Part shown: positions 34,493-42,846 of the stretch, piece after piece
Layout of the letters: each line of letters starts with the position of its first letter
Numbering within the stretch: the stretch's first letter is position 1
Origin: Polaribacter sejongensis
GTDB lineage: Bacteria > Bacteroidota > Bacteroidia > Flavobacteriales > Flavobacteriaceae
Assembly: GCF_038024065.1 (NCBI RefSeq)
Contig: NZ_CP150667.1
Location: 1,426,001 to 1,490,000 of the forward strand
Direction: 5' to 3'
Length of the DNA stretch: 64,000 nucleotides
Notes under the pieces: model-generated
The model's input: the letters and a program-made list of their open reading frames with translations, nothing else
Told to the model about the DNA's origin: nothing
The model's database searches: none
Program-made: the position numbers and the translations under genes

Positions 34493-34633
34493 ATGAAAAA
34501 AGTAGTATTTATTGCAGTTTGTATTTTAGGAATCCTTTGTTTTTCTTCTTGTAGAAGTACCTCAAAATCTTGCGGTTTAGCAGATAACACCACAACTATT
34601 CAAACAACCTTAAAGCAAGTAGATTTAACTTAA
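34493..34633 (+). CDS. Small lipoprotein (46 residues)
   Basis: Read directly from the sequence: ATG at 34493 gives 'MKKVVFIAVCILGILCFSSC', a lipoprotein signal peptide with lipobox FSSC (Cys20). Only 26 mature residues follow, with one further cysteine, ending TAA at 34631-34633. An intrinsic terminator follows 33 bases on, so it is the last gene of the DUF1835 operon. I know no function. The length is too short for a folded domain. Confidence 0.7.
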   Translation: MKKVVFIAVCILGILCFSSCRSTSKSCGLADNTTTIQTTLKQVDLT

Positions 34634-34665
34634 AATCTAATTGTTTCTTAATTTCAAATTCAATG

Positions 34666-34692
34666 AATCCGCGTTTACTGCGGATTTTTTTT
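34666..34692 (+). terminator. Intrinsic terminator of the DUF1835 operon
   Basis: AATCCGC, loop GTTTACT, GCGGATT followed by T6. The stem is a perfect 7 bp. About 220 bases of AT-rich sequence without features then precede the LpxH-like gene. Confidence 0.85.
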
Positions 34693-34916
34693 GCTCTAAA
34701 CCGCTATACCTCTTAATAGTAAGCTAACTATTCGTAAACTTTTTCATAAAGTTTATCTTACCTTTTTTTCATTTTTATTTTACGTTTACAATACATTCTC
34801 TTTTTATGTTTGAAAGAACTTAGAAACAAGATAATTGTTTACATATATTTAGAAAATCATTTTCTTCATAAACTTGTTTACTCAAGAAACAATTCTTTTT
34901 CTTTTTATGAAACAAA

Positions 34917-35795
34917 ATGAAAAAACAAAAAAAAAGAAAGTTAGATTATGTTGTAATTTCAGACGTACATTTAGGTACTTATGGTTGTAGAGCTAAAGAA
35001 TTATTAAATTACTTAAAAACAATTCAGCCAAAAGTATTAATACTAAACGGTGACATTATAGACATCTGGCAATTTAACAAACGTTACTTTCCTAAGTCTC
35101 ATATGAATGTAATTAAACATATTACTTCCCTCCTTTCTAAAGGAACAACCATTTATTACATTACTGGAAACCATGATGAAATGCTTCGAAAATTTAAAGG
35201 TTTTCAACTAGGAAACTTTAAAATTTTAAACAAAGTCGTTTTAAATATTGATGATAAAAAAGCATGGATTTTTCATGGAGATGTTTTTGATATCACCATG
35301 AAACATTCTAAATGGTTAGCAAAATTAGGCGGAAAAGGATACGATTTTCTAATTCTAATAAACACCTTTATAAATTGGATTAGTAAACTCTTTGGTTACG
35401 GAAAACTATCACTTTCTAAAAAGATAAAAAACAGTGTAAAAAGCGCCGTTAAGTTTATTGACAATTTTGAAAAAACGGCTTCAGACATTGCTATTGAAAA
35501 TGAGTATAACTATGTAATATGCGGACATATTCATCAACCAGAAATTAGAGAAATTGAAAACCAAAAAGGAAAAACTACCTACCTAAACTCTGGTGATTGG
35601 ATCGAAAATTTAACGGCTTTAGAATACAAAAATCGAAAATGGAGTTTATATGAATACACAAATGATGAAATAGCTCAAAACACTGAAAAGAAACTTAGTA
35701 AAAATGAGCTAAAGAATGCAAATAAAGAAGAAAAGAACAATTTTCTTTTTGAAGAATTACTGAAAGAATTTGATATTCAAAAACCCTTAAAATAA
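34917..35795 (+). CDS. UDP-2,3-diacylglucosamine diphosphatase-like metallophosphoesterase (LpxH-like)
   Basis: A 292-residue calcineurin-like phosphoesterase with all metal motifs: 'VVISDVHLGTYGCRAKE', 'LILNGDIIDIWQFNKRYF', 'YYITGNHDEMLRKF', 'WIFHGDVFDITMKHSKW' and 'YVICGHIHQPEIREI'. This arrangement fits the LpxH superfamily, which cleaves UDP-diacylglucosamine to lipid X in lipid A synthesis. The charged C-terminal 45 residues are an extension. It forms an operon with the next glycosyltransferase (6-base gap), supporting an envelope role. Confidence 0.85.
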   Translation: MKKQKKRKLDYVVISDVHLGTYGCRAKELLNYLKTIQPKVLILNGDIIDIWQFNKRYFPKSHMNVIKHITSLLSKGTTIYYITGNHDEMLRKFKGFQLGNFKILNKVVLNIDDKKAWIFHGDVFDITMKHSKWLAKLGGKGYDFLILINTFINWISKLFGYGKLSLSKKIKNSVKSAVKFIDNFEKTASDIAIENEYNYVICGHIHQPEIREIENQKGKTTYLNSGDWIENLTALEYKNRKWSLYEYTNDEIAQNTEKKLSKNELKNANKEEKNNFLFEELLKEFDIQKPLK

Positions 35796-35801
35796 TTAAT
35801 T

Positions 35802-36815
35802 ATGAAAATATTATATGCAATTCAGGGTACAGGAAACGGCCATATCACAAGAGCTAAAGAAATTATACCAATTCTTCAAGAGAAAGGAGATTTGGATATT
35901 TTAGTTAGTGGAAATGAGAATAATTTAGATATTGGTTTCGATATAAAATATAAACTTCATGGCTTAAATTTTACTTTCGGGAAAAAAGGAGGTATTGACT
36001 TTTGGGAAAGCTACAAAAAAATGAAATTGTCTCGTTTTTATAATGAAATTAAAAACTTCCCCATAAAAAAGTACGACTTAATAGTAAACGATTTTGAGCC
36101 TGTTTCTGCTTGGGCCGCAAAGCTAAATAACATAAGCATTGTATCTTTAAGCCACCAAAATGCGGTTTTAGATATTGCTTCTCCAAAATATGGAAAACAC
36201 AAAATAGAAAAACTAATTTTAAAGCACTACGCACCTGCAAGTCTTCGGTTTGGTTTTCATTTTAAACCTTATAGTTCTGCTACTTTTACACCGATTATAA
36301 GAAAAAGTATTCGAGCTAAAAAAATAAGCAACAAAGGGCATATAACAGTTTATTTACCATCTTATAATGTGGCTAAAATTGTAGCCGTCTTGTCTAAAAT
36401 ACCTATTATAAAATGGCATATTTTTTCTAAAGAAAATAAACGTTTAATCTTTAAAAAGAACATTACCATTTACCCAATTAACGAATTCGATTTTATAAAA
36501 AGTATGGCTTCTTCTGCAGGAGTTCTTTGTGGAGCAGGTTTCGAAACACCTTCTGAAGCTTTATTTTTAAAGAAAAAGTTAATGGTAATTCCTATGAAAA
36601 ATCAATATGAACAACAATGTAATGCTTTAGCTCTAAAAAAAATGGGGGTTTCTGTATTGAAAAAATTAAATAGAAAACAAGTTCTTAAAATAGCCAAATG
36701 GATTCAGAGTGATATTTTTATCCCAGTAGATTACCCAGATACTACAGAAGATATTTTAGATGCTATTTTATTACCTTATGAAAATCAAACCGCTTTCCCT
36801 ACCATTCTATCGTAG
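35802..36815 (+). CDS. GT-B glycosyltransferase (MurG-like, MJ1255 type)
   Basis: A 337-residue GT-B protein. The N-terminus is 'ILYAIQGTGNGHITRAKEII', the G-x-G-H acceptor loop of MurG-like enzymes. 'YDLIVNDFEPVSAWAAK' follows. The C-terminal donor site has 'SSAGVLCGAGFETPSEALFL' and 'IPMKNQYEQQCNALAL', with the family's glutamine-rich loop. It is close to archaeal and bacterial family proteins of the MJ1255 group. The sugar is unknown. Its 3' end overlaps the convergent ung gene by 17 bases. Confidence 0.85.
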   Translation: MKILYAIQGTGNGHITRAKEIIPILQEKGDLDILVSGNENNLDIGFDIKYKLHGLNFTFGKKGGIDFWESYKKMKLSRFYNEIKNFPIKKYDLIVNDFEPVSAWAAKLNNISIVSLSHQNAVLDIASPKYGKHKIEKLILKHYAPASLRFGFHFKPYSSATFTPIIRKSIRAKKISNKGHITVYLPSYNVAKIVAVLSKIPIIKWHIFSKENKRLIFKKNITIYPINEFDFIKSMASSAGVLCGAGFETPSEALFLKKKLMVIPMKNQYEQQCNALALKKMGVSVLKKLNRKQVLKIAKWIQSDIFIPVDYPDTTEDILDAILLPYENQTAFPTILS

Positions 36816-37461
36816 GTTTATCTAAGTTCTTTAAAACCTCATTAGTTTTAGAGAAATGTTTGCTTCCAAACCAACCTCGCCAAGCGCCTAAAGGAGACGG
36901 ATGCGGAGCGGTAAATACAGTATGTTTTTCTAAATTTATTAATTTCGTTTTACTTTCTGCAAATTTACCCCAAAGTAAAAAAACAATGCTTTCTTTTTCT
37001 TCAGAAATGCTTTTAATTACAGCATCGGTAAAGTCTTCCCATCCTTTTTTTTGATGACTTCCGGCTTCATGAGCTCTTACCGTTAAAGTCGCATTTAATA
37101 ATAAAACACCTTGTTTTGCCCATTTTTCTAGATTCCCACTTTGTGGAATTTCTTGATCTAAATCTGTTGCAATTTCTTTAAAAATATTTTTTAATGAAGG
37201 TGGCTGTTTCATTCCGTCTTTTACAGAAAAACACAATCCGTTTGCCTGTCCTTCATCATGATAAGGGTCTTGACCAATAATTACCACTTTTAAATCATCT
37301 AAAGAACAAAAGTTAAACGCAGCAAAAATGTCTTCTTGCTTCGGAAAACATTGGTAATTTTCATATTCTGATGTTACAAAATTTGTTAATTCTTCAAAAT
37401 AAGGTTTATCAAACTCTGATTGTAAAAGAAGTTGCCAACTTCTGGTAAGTATTGTATTCAT
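36799..37461 (-). CDS. ung: Uracil-DNA glycosylase, family 1
   Basis: A 220-residue base-excision repair enzyme. The water-activating loop is 'VVIIGQDPYHDEGQANGLCF', uracil recognition is 'GVLLLNATLTVRAHEAGSH' and the leucine-insertion loop is 'HPSPLGAWRGWFGSKHFSK'. The start is the ATG at 37459-37461 (MNTILTRSWQLLL). The longer reading to 37518 would begin upstream of the -7 box at 37467 and adds a non-family N-terminus. It converges on and overlaps the glycosyltransferase gene. Confidence 0.95.
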   Translation of the reverse strand: MNTILTRSWQLLLQSEFDKPYFEELTNFVTSEYENYQCFPKQEDIFAAFNFCSLDDLKVVIIGQDPYHDEGQANGLCFSVKDGMKQPPSLKNIFKEIATDLDQEIPQSGNLEKWAKQGVLLLNATLTVRAHEAGSHQKKGWEDFTDAVIKSISEEKESIVFLLWGKFAESKTKLINLEKHTVFTAPHPSPLGAWRGWFGSKHFSKTNEVLKNLDKPTIEW

Positions 37462-37466
37462 AACAA

Positions 37467-37474
37467 CAAAAATA
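37467..37474 (-). promoter_or_regulatory. -7 element (TATTTTTG) for ung
   Basis: Minus-strand TATTTTTG lies only five bases upstream of the ATG at 37461, so the ung mRNA would be leaderless or nearly so. It also shows that the 19-codon N-terminal extension of the open frame is not translated from this promoter. Confidence 0.6.
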
Positions 37475-37632
37475 CTTCTTTTATTAGAATAAACTAAATA
37501 GACGCTTCCTTTAACCAAACCATTGTTTACTCTAATGTACCATCAGAAACAACTTAAAAACTCTTAGCTTTATACGTCTTTTAACTATTAAAAAACAATG
37601 TTTTACCTCTTTACTCCGCTAAAAACAAGCCC

Positions 37633-37640
37633 TAACTTTG
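37633..37640 (+). promoter_or_regulatory. -7 element (TAACTTTG) for the LRR gene
   Basis: TAACTTTG, 16 bases before the ATG at 37657, matches the TAnnTTTG consensus. Confidence 0.6.
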
Positions 37641-37656
37641 AAAAAAAATCAACTTT

Positions 37657-40600
37657 ATGAAACTAAAACTACTTTCTCTAACTTTTTTATTTATTTCTAG
37701 CACGGTTTTCTGCCAAATTGTAAATATCCCAGATACTGAATTTAAACAAGCACTTCTAAACTACTCACCAAGTATAGATACTAATAATGATAATGAAATA
37801 CAGGTATCCGAAGCCGCTGCTGTTACTGAATTAATTATTTCTGGCTATCAAGGTTTTGAAATTATGGGATTTTTGGAAGGCAGTCTTTCAGATTTTACAG
37901 GAATAGAAGCTTTTGTTAATTTAACCTCTTTAACTTGTAGTAATAATGATTTAACGAGTTTAGACCTATCTGCATTATCTAATCTAACATATTTAGATTG
38001 TGCTTCAAATATTAATTATAATGATTTTAGTGGAATGGCCATAGGTATTTCAACAATTATACTTCCAAATTCAGGAACATTAACAACATTAAATACTTCT
38101 TACAATAACTTATCTACTTTAGATCTTTCTAATCAAACAGCATTAACATCTGTAATCACAAATAATAATGTATTAACAAATTTAAACATAACAAATACGC
38201 CTTTATTAGAAAGTTTAAAATGTGAATATAATCAGCTTACATCATTAAACACCTCATCTTCTTTAGCCTTAACAAACCTAGAATGTTTTCAAAATCAGAT
38301 TACTAGCTTAGATGCTACAAACAACACCTCCCTTATCACCTTAAAAAGTTATAACAATAACTTAACTAGTTTAACACTACCTTCTTCTAATACATTAACT
38401 CATTTACATTCTTGGAGTAATAGTATTACTACTTTAAATGCTTCTATCGCCACAGGTCTAATAGATATCTCTGTATATTCTAATACTTTAACTAATTTAT
38501 CAGTACCTGCTAGTACTACTTTAACAAAACTTTCATGTAATCAAAATAACTTAACAACTTTAGATGCTTCCATGTCTACAGGCTTAGTTACTTTAAACGC
38601 CTCTAATAACGCATTAACAAGTTTAACTTTACCAGTATCATCGTCTTTAAAAACTTTAAACTGCAGCAATAATCAATTAGCAACTTTAGATACCTCCGTA
38701 TCAACTGGACTAACCTCTATAAATGCTGCCAATAATTTATTAACAAGTTTAACCTTACCTTCTACAGCTACTTTAGTAACATTAATATGTAGCAATAACC
38801 AATTAACAACGTTAGACACAAGTTTAAATACAGGGTTAATTACTATAATTTGTAGTGATAACGCTATCAATTCTTTAGACGTAAGCTTAAATACAAGCTT
38901 GTCTAACCTTTCATGTAGTAACAATAACTTAACAACGATAAATACATTATCTAACACTTCTTTGTCTACACTTGGTTGTAATGGAAATCAAATAACAAGT
39001 TTAGACACTACAACAAGTACAACATTAAATAACCTATATTGTACAGGTAACCTTTTAACAGATTTAGATTTATCAAGTTTTACAAATTTAAATGCTTTAC
39101 ACTGTAACTCTAATCCTAATTTAAGCAGCTTAAATCTTAAAAATGGAAATACATCTAGCATTTCTGGTAATAATTTAGTCGCAAATAACAATCCAAATTT
39201 ATTCTCTATTTGCGTTGATGATGCCACCGTTGCTGCAGGAATCTATGCAAACATAGATTCGCAAACCAACTTTACAGAATATTGTTCTTTTGTGCCTGTA
39301 AATTCTAATACAATAACTGGTACAGTTTCTTTTGATTTTAATAATGATGGTTGCGATGCTGCAGATACAAAATCTGTAAATACTAGAATTAATAGTACAA
39401 GTACCAATGTTAGTGCGGCGGCTTTTAGTGATGCAGATGGCACCTACACAATTTATATTAATGACACTTCTGTAACAACTGAATTAATACCAAACTTCCC
39501 TTCATATTTTACAGCAACTCCAACTACACAAACCACTAATTTTACGGGGTCGGGTAACACAGAAACTATCGATTTTTGTATTACAGCAAATACTCAAATA
39601 GACGATGTAGAAATATATTCTTTTACAACATCGGAATCTAGACCTGGTTTCGATACACAGTTAAGAATATTCTATAAAAATAATGGTTCTACAATTATTC
39701 CATTCGGAACGGTTACTTTAAATTTTAATGAAAATCAAGAATTATTTAATAATGCGAGTACCACACCAGACACTCAAACAAGTAATTCTTTAACTTGGAA
39801 CTATACAAACCTTCTTCCTTTTCAAGAAAGTTATATTGATGTTCATTTTACCATAAATACACCTACAGATCCTATAAATCCGGTAAATGGAGGAGATACA
39901 ATTACCTACACCACTTCTATTACACCTTTAACAGGTGATGCAACACCTACAGATAACACCCATGTTTTTTCTGATATTATTGTAAATGCTTACGACCCCA
40001 ATGATGTGGTTTGTTTTGAAGGTGATAAAATTAGCACCACACAAGTACCAAATGATTTAACGTATAGAGTTCGTTTTCAGAATACGGGTACAGCATCAGC
40101 AATAAACATTGTAGTAAAAGACATTATTGATGTAGATTTAGACATGGCTACTTTTCAGCCAATTGCAGCTAGTCATTCTTACAGAACTGCTATTACCAAC
40201 ACAAATAAAGTAGAATTTATTTTTGAAAACATACAATTGGCAGATAGTACTAGTAATGAACCTGCTAGTCATGGTTGGTTATTTTATAAAATAAAACCTA
40301 AAAGCACCTCAGTTATTGGTGATACTTTTAATACGACTGCGAATATTTATTTCGACTATAATGCACCTGTAATAACAAATACTTACAACACTGCAGTTTC
40401 TTTAGAAACTACGATTCCTGATAACAATTTTGAAATGGCATTAATAAATGCAGGTTTAGATAAAGGAACTCCAGATAACAAAGTGTTTACAGACAATATA
40501 AATACTATATCTAATTTAGATGTTTCTAGTAAAAATATTTCAGACTTAACGGGTATAGACGATTTTACAGCCTTAACTAATTTAAATGTTAGCCATAATC

Positions 40601-41088
40601 AACTTACATATTTAGATGTAAGTGCGCACACTTTATTAACCTCTTTAGACATGCAGTCTAATGCACTACATTCTTTAAATGTAAAAAACGGTAACAATAC
40701 TCTTTTTACACTCTTTAATGCGATTAACAATCCAAGTCTAACTTGTATAGAAGTTGATAACGCTACCTGGAGTGCAAACAATTGGACAAACATTGATACA
40801 ACATCAAACTTTGTGAATAATCAGGCTGAATGTACTGCATTAAGTACTAATGCATATAATACACTAGAGTTTTCTTTATACCCAAACCCGACTAACGGAA
40901 AAATGAATATTACCACTTTAGAGAGGTCTGAATTATTCATTTACTCTATTACCGGAAAAGAAATTAAAAAAAGAGACGTAAACATCGGTAAGAATATAAT
41001 TTCTAATTTAAATTTATCAAAAGGGATTTACTTCTTTAAACTGGTTAGCAAAGAAAAATCATCTACTAAAAAAGTGATTGTAAATTAA
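37657..41088 (+). CDS. Secreted leucine-rich-repeat protein with T9SS C-terminal sorting domain
   Basis: An 1143-residue surface or secreted protein. A signal peptide (about 1-20, 'LSLTFLFISSTVFCQ') leads to about 20 LRR units (about 80-520), many in pairs of 42 residues such as 'LTTLDASMSTGLVTLNASNN'. A SdrD-like/DUF7619 beta region follows (about 545-900, 'YDPNDVVCFEGDKISTTQVP'), then a second short LRR block (about 905-1030). The C-terminus is a type A T9SS sorting domain ('FSLYPNPTNGKMNITTLE' to 'STKKVIVN'). Export is by T9SS, and adhesion or ligand binding is inferred from the LRRs. A relic of a related tail lies at 42769-42846. Confidence 0.93.
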   Translation: MKLKLLSLTFLFISSTVFCQIVNIPDTEFKQALLNYSPSIDTNNDNEIQVSEAAAVTELIISGYQGFEIMGFLEGSLSDFTGIEAFVNLTSLTCSNNDLTSLDLSALSNLTYLDCASNINYNDFSGMAIGISTIILPNSGTLTTLNTSYNNLSTLDLSNQTALTSVITNNNVLTNLNITNTPLLESLKCEYNQLTSLNTSSSLALTNLECFQNQITSLDATNNTSLITLKSYNNNLTSLTLPSSNTLTHLHSWSNSITTLNASIATGLIDISVYSNTLTNLSVPASTTLTKLSCNQNNLTTLDASMSTGLVTLNASNNALTSLTLPVSSSLKTLNCSNNQLATLDTSVSTGLTSINAANNLLTSLTLPSTATLVTLICSNNQLTTLDTSLNTGLITIICSDNAINSLDVSLNTSLSNLSCSNNNLTTINTLSNTSLSTLGCNGNQITSLDTTTSTTLNNLYCTGNLLTDLDLSSFTNLNALHCNSNPNLSSLNLKNGNTSSISGNNLVANNNPNLFSICVDDATVAAGIYANIDSQTNFTEYCSFVPVNSNTITGTVSFDFNNDGCDAADTKSVNTRINSTSTNVSAAAFSDADGTYTIYINDTSVTTELIPNFPSYFTATPTTQTTNFTGSGNTETIDFCITANTQIDDVEIYSFTTSESRPGFDTQLRIFYKNNGSTIIPFGTVTLNFNENQELFNNASTTPDTQTSNSLTWNYTNLLPFQESYIDVHFTINTPTDPINPVNGGDTITYTTSITPLTGDATPTDNTHVFSDIIVNAYDPNDVVCFEGDKISTTQVPNDLTYRVRFQNTGTASAINIVVKDIIDVDLDMATFQPIAASHSYRTAITNTNKVEFIFENIQLADSTSNEPASHGWLFYKIKPKSTSVIGDTFNTTANIYFDYNAPVITNTYNTAVSLETTIPDNNFEMALINAGLDKGTPDNKVFTDNINTISNLDVSSKNISDLTGIDDFTALTNLNVSHNQLTYLDVSAHTLLTSLDMQSNALHSLNVKNGNNTLFTLFNAINNPSLTCIEVDNATWSANNWTNIDTTSNFVNNQAECTALSTNAYNTLEFSLYPNPTNGKMNITTLERSELFIYSITGKEIKKRDVNIGKNIISNLNLSKGIYFFKLVSKEKSSTKKVIVN

Positions 41089-41173
41089 TCACTCTCTAAA
41101 ACATCCTTGAAAAAGAGAAATTAGATTTTCAATATTAAAACTCCATATTCTTTAAAAAATCATATGGAGTTTT
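41038..41173 (+). repeat. Left copy of the LRR-tail/kinase-start junction repeat
   Basis: This segment covers the last 17 codons of the LRR gene, its stop, and 85 bases after it. It is paralogous to 42796-42936. Exact shared words include TTGAAAAAGAGAAATTAGA (41107-41125 / 42863-42881) and TTAAAACTCCATAT (41135-41148 / 42892-42905). The position matching the kinase ATG reads ATA here (41132-41134). Confidence 0.85.
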
Positions 41174-41175
41174 TC
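41137..41175 (+). terminator. Intrinsic terminator after the LRR gene
   Basis: AAAACTCCATAT (41137-41148) and ATATGGAGTTTT (41162-41173) pair perfectly over 12 bp with a 13-base loop, followed by T and C. The same hairpin, with a longer loop, codes for the signal peptide of the kinase at 42894-42936. Confidence 0.8.
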
Positions 41176-41337
41176 TTTCCTTTAATGAAAACCAACTTAT
41201 CTTAAATAAGGTTATCATTTATACAAATAACACCTTGTAAAAGGCTTAAAAATAAATACTTTGATACATCTCTAGTCATGTAATCGAATTATTTACTAAA
41301 GTAATTGGTAGAAATACCAGATTAAAAAACTATAAAA

Positions 41338-42087
41338 ATGTATCCAAAACTATTAGAATATCAAAACATTACTATTTATACGTATGCAATTTGTATTGTT
41401 TTTGGTACACTATTAGCCATTTTATATACAAAATGGCAAACTAAGAAAAGACTAAATCTCGTTTTACCAAACATCTTTTTTTATTTAATCTTTATTACTG
41501 GTTATATGGGTGGAAAATTATTTTTATTCTTTGAAAGACCTATTTATTACATACAAAACCCCAAAAATATTTTTAATATTTTTTCTGGTGGATTTGTTTT
41601 TTATGGTTCCTTTATCTGCATAATAATATTTACTTTTTGGTATTTAAAAAAACATAAAATAACAATTTTACCTTTAATGGACATTCTAGCTATTACCACA
41701 ACCATTGTGCATGCAATTGGTAGAATGGGTTGTTTTTTTGCAGGTTGTTGTTATGGCAAACCAACAAATTCTATTTTCGGAATGAGTTTTCCAACCACAA
41801 ATTCTGTAACCGTGCACCCTACCCAATTATACGAAGTCTTTTCTATTCTAATAATTATGGGTTTGCTTTTTATCATTAGAAAAAACAAGAAATTTGATGG
41901 ACAAGTATTTTTTTCTTACATCATACTATATGCAATTGCAAGGAGTCTTTTAGAACTTTTTAGAGGAGATTTAAGAGGTTTTGTTATTCAAGATTACCTA
42001 TCACATTCTCAATTTATTGCATTTATTTTTATAAGCATAACGGCTTATTTATATCTCAAATTAAAATCAAAAACAATAACTATTTAA
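41338..42087 (+). CDS. Lgt-family (prolipoprotein diacylglyceryl transferase-like) membrane protein, divergent active site
   Basis: A 249-residue membrane protein with about seven hydrophobic helices and clear Lgt architecture: 'GGFVFYGSFI' (84-93), 'GRMGCFFAGCCYG' (128-140), 'HPTQLYEVF' (160-168) and 'ARSLLELFRGDL' near the end. Lgt of E. coli reads GRLGNFINGELWG in the signature. Here the essential Asn is Cys132, the Glu is Cys137 and the His103 position is a tyrosine. R129, G140 and the late R/E/R are kept. It may have altered chemistry or acceptor. It is followed ten bases later by a lipobox-bearing protein. Confidence 0.85.
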   Translation: MYPKLLEYQNITIYTYAICIVFGTLLAILYTKWQTKKRLNLVLPNIFFYLIFITGYMGGKLFLFFERPIYYIQNPKNIFNIFSGGFVFYGSFICIIIFTFWYLKKHKITILPLMDILAITTTIVHAIGRMGCFFAGCCYGKPTNSIFGMSFPTTNSVTVHPTQLYEVFSILIIMGLLFIIRKNKKFDGQVFFSYIILYAIARSLLELFRGDLRGFVIQDYLSHSQFIAFIFISITAYLYLKLKSKTITI

Positions 42088-42096
42088 ACAAAAATT

Positions 42097-42768
42097 ATGA
42101 AAAAATTAATTGTAAACACATTTATACCCATAGCACTTTTAATAACTGCTATTTTTATTATTGGAGCGGGTTGTTCTGGAGTTCCTGATTTAAAAGAATA
42201 TGTATGGCATAAAGATTCAGATGGTGACGGATATGGTTTGGCAGGTACTGCTGTAATGGAAGGAGAACAACCAGAAGGATATGTAGAAAATGATATTGAT
42301 TGCGATGACACTAATGCTGATGTCTATCCTGGTGCTACAGAAATACCAGATAATGATATAGATGAAGATTGTAACGGGAAATTTGCTTACACTTTTTATT
42401 CAGATAAAGATGGAGATGGTTTTGGTAGTGAAACTCCGATTATTATTGAAATTGAAAACAATACCACTGCTCCAGATAATTATTCTTGGTTTGCTGGAGA
42501 TTGTAATGATGATAATGCAGAAATACACCCAAAAGCTGTAGAAATAGAAAAAAATGGAATCGATGATAATTGCGACGGAATTATAGATATTGTTGAATAT
42601 TATATAGATGAAGATGGTGATGGTTATGGCTCACAAAAAGCTACTCCAGCAGAAGGGGTTACCAATAATTTAGATTGTGATGATACTGATGAAAAAATTC
42701 ATCCTTATACCAGAGAATTTTTAGATGATAAAATAGATAGTAATTGTGATGGTAGCGATAATACATAA
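42097..42768 (+). CDS. MopE-like metal-binding lipoprotein
   Basis: A 223-residue protein with a lipoprotein signal ('ALLITAIFIIGAGC', Cys near 26). Three repeats follow of the pattern D-x-D-G-D-G-[YF]-G plus D-C-[DN]-D-x-n-E-I-P/H-P...D-x-N-C-[DN]-G. Examples are 'KDSDGDGYG', 'DIDCDDTNADVYPGA' and 'IDEDCNG'. These are the putative calcium-binding repeats of MopE-type proteins, and each repeat has two cysteines. It is paired with the Lgt paralogue (10-base gap). The stop TAA is followed in the same frame by a T9SS-tail relic. Confidence 0.85.
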   Translation: MKKLIVNTFIPIALLITAIFIIGAGCSGVPDLKEYVWHKDSDGDGYGLAGTAVMEGEQPEGYVENDIDCDDTNADVYPGATEIPDNDIDEDCNGKFAYTFYSDKDGDGFGSETPIIIEIENNTTAPDNYSWFAGDCNDDNAEIHPKAVEIEKNGIDDNCDGIIDIVEYYIDEDGDGYGSQKATPAEGVTNNLDCDDTDEKIHPYTREFLDDKIDSNCDGSDNT

Positions 42769-42846
42769 GCTTTATTAAAAGACAAACATCTCTTAAAGCT
42801 TGTTTGTAAAGATAAATGGTTAACTAAAAAAGTTATTGTAAATTAG
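42769..42846 (+). pseudogene. Relic of a T9SS C-terminal sorting domain
   Basis: In the same frame as the MopE-like gene and directly after its stop, 25 sense codons run to TAG at 42844-42846. The last 16 read KLVCKDKWLTKKVIVN, against KLVSKEKSSTKKVIVN at the end of the LRR protein (12 of 16 identical). The similarity continues past both stops in non-coding DNA. The remainder of a sorting domain (about 60 residues) is missing, so this is a remnant rather than a gene. Confidence 0.7.

Noticed and set aside
37957..39010. Regularly spaced repeats that could suggest a CRISPR array
   Set aside because: The repeats are imperfect, in frame with an LRR protein and without unique spacers. No cas gene is in the window.
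38673..39443. Antisense open frames opposite the LRR gene
   Set aside because: They are shadows caused by the repetitive, stop-poor LRR codons. They have no family similarity, start context or promoter.
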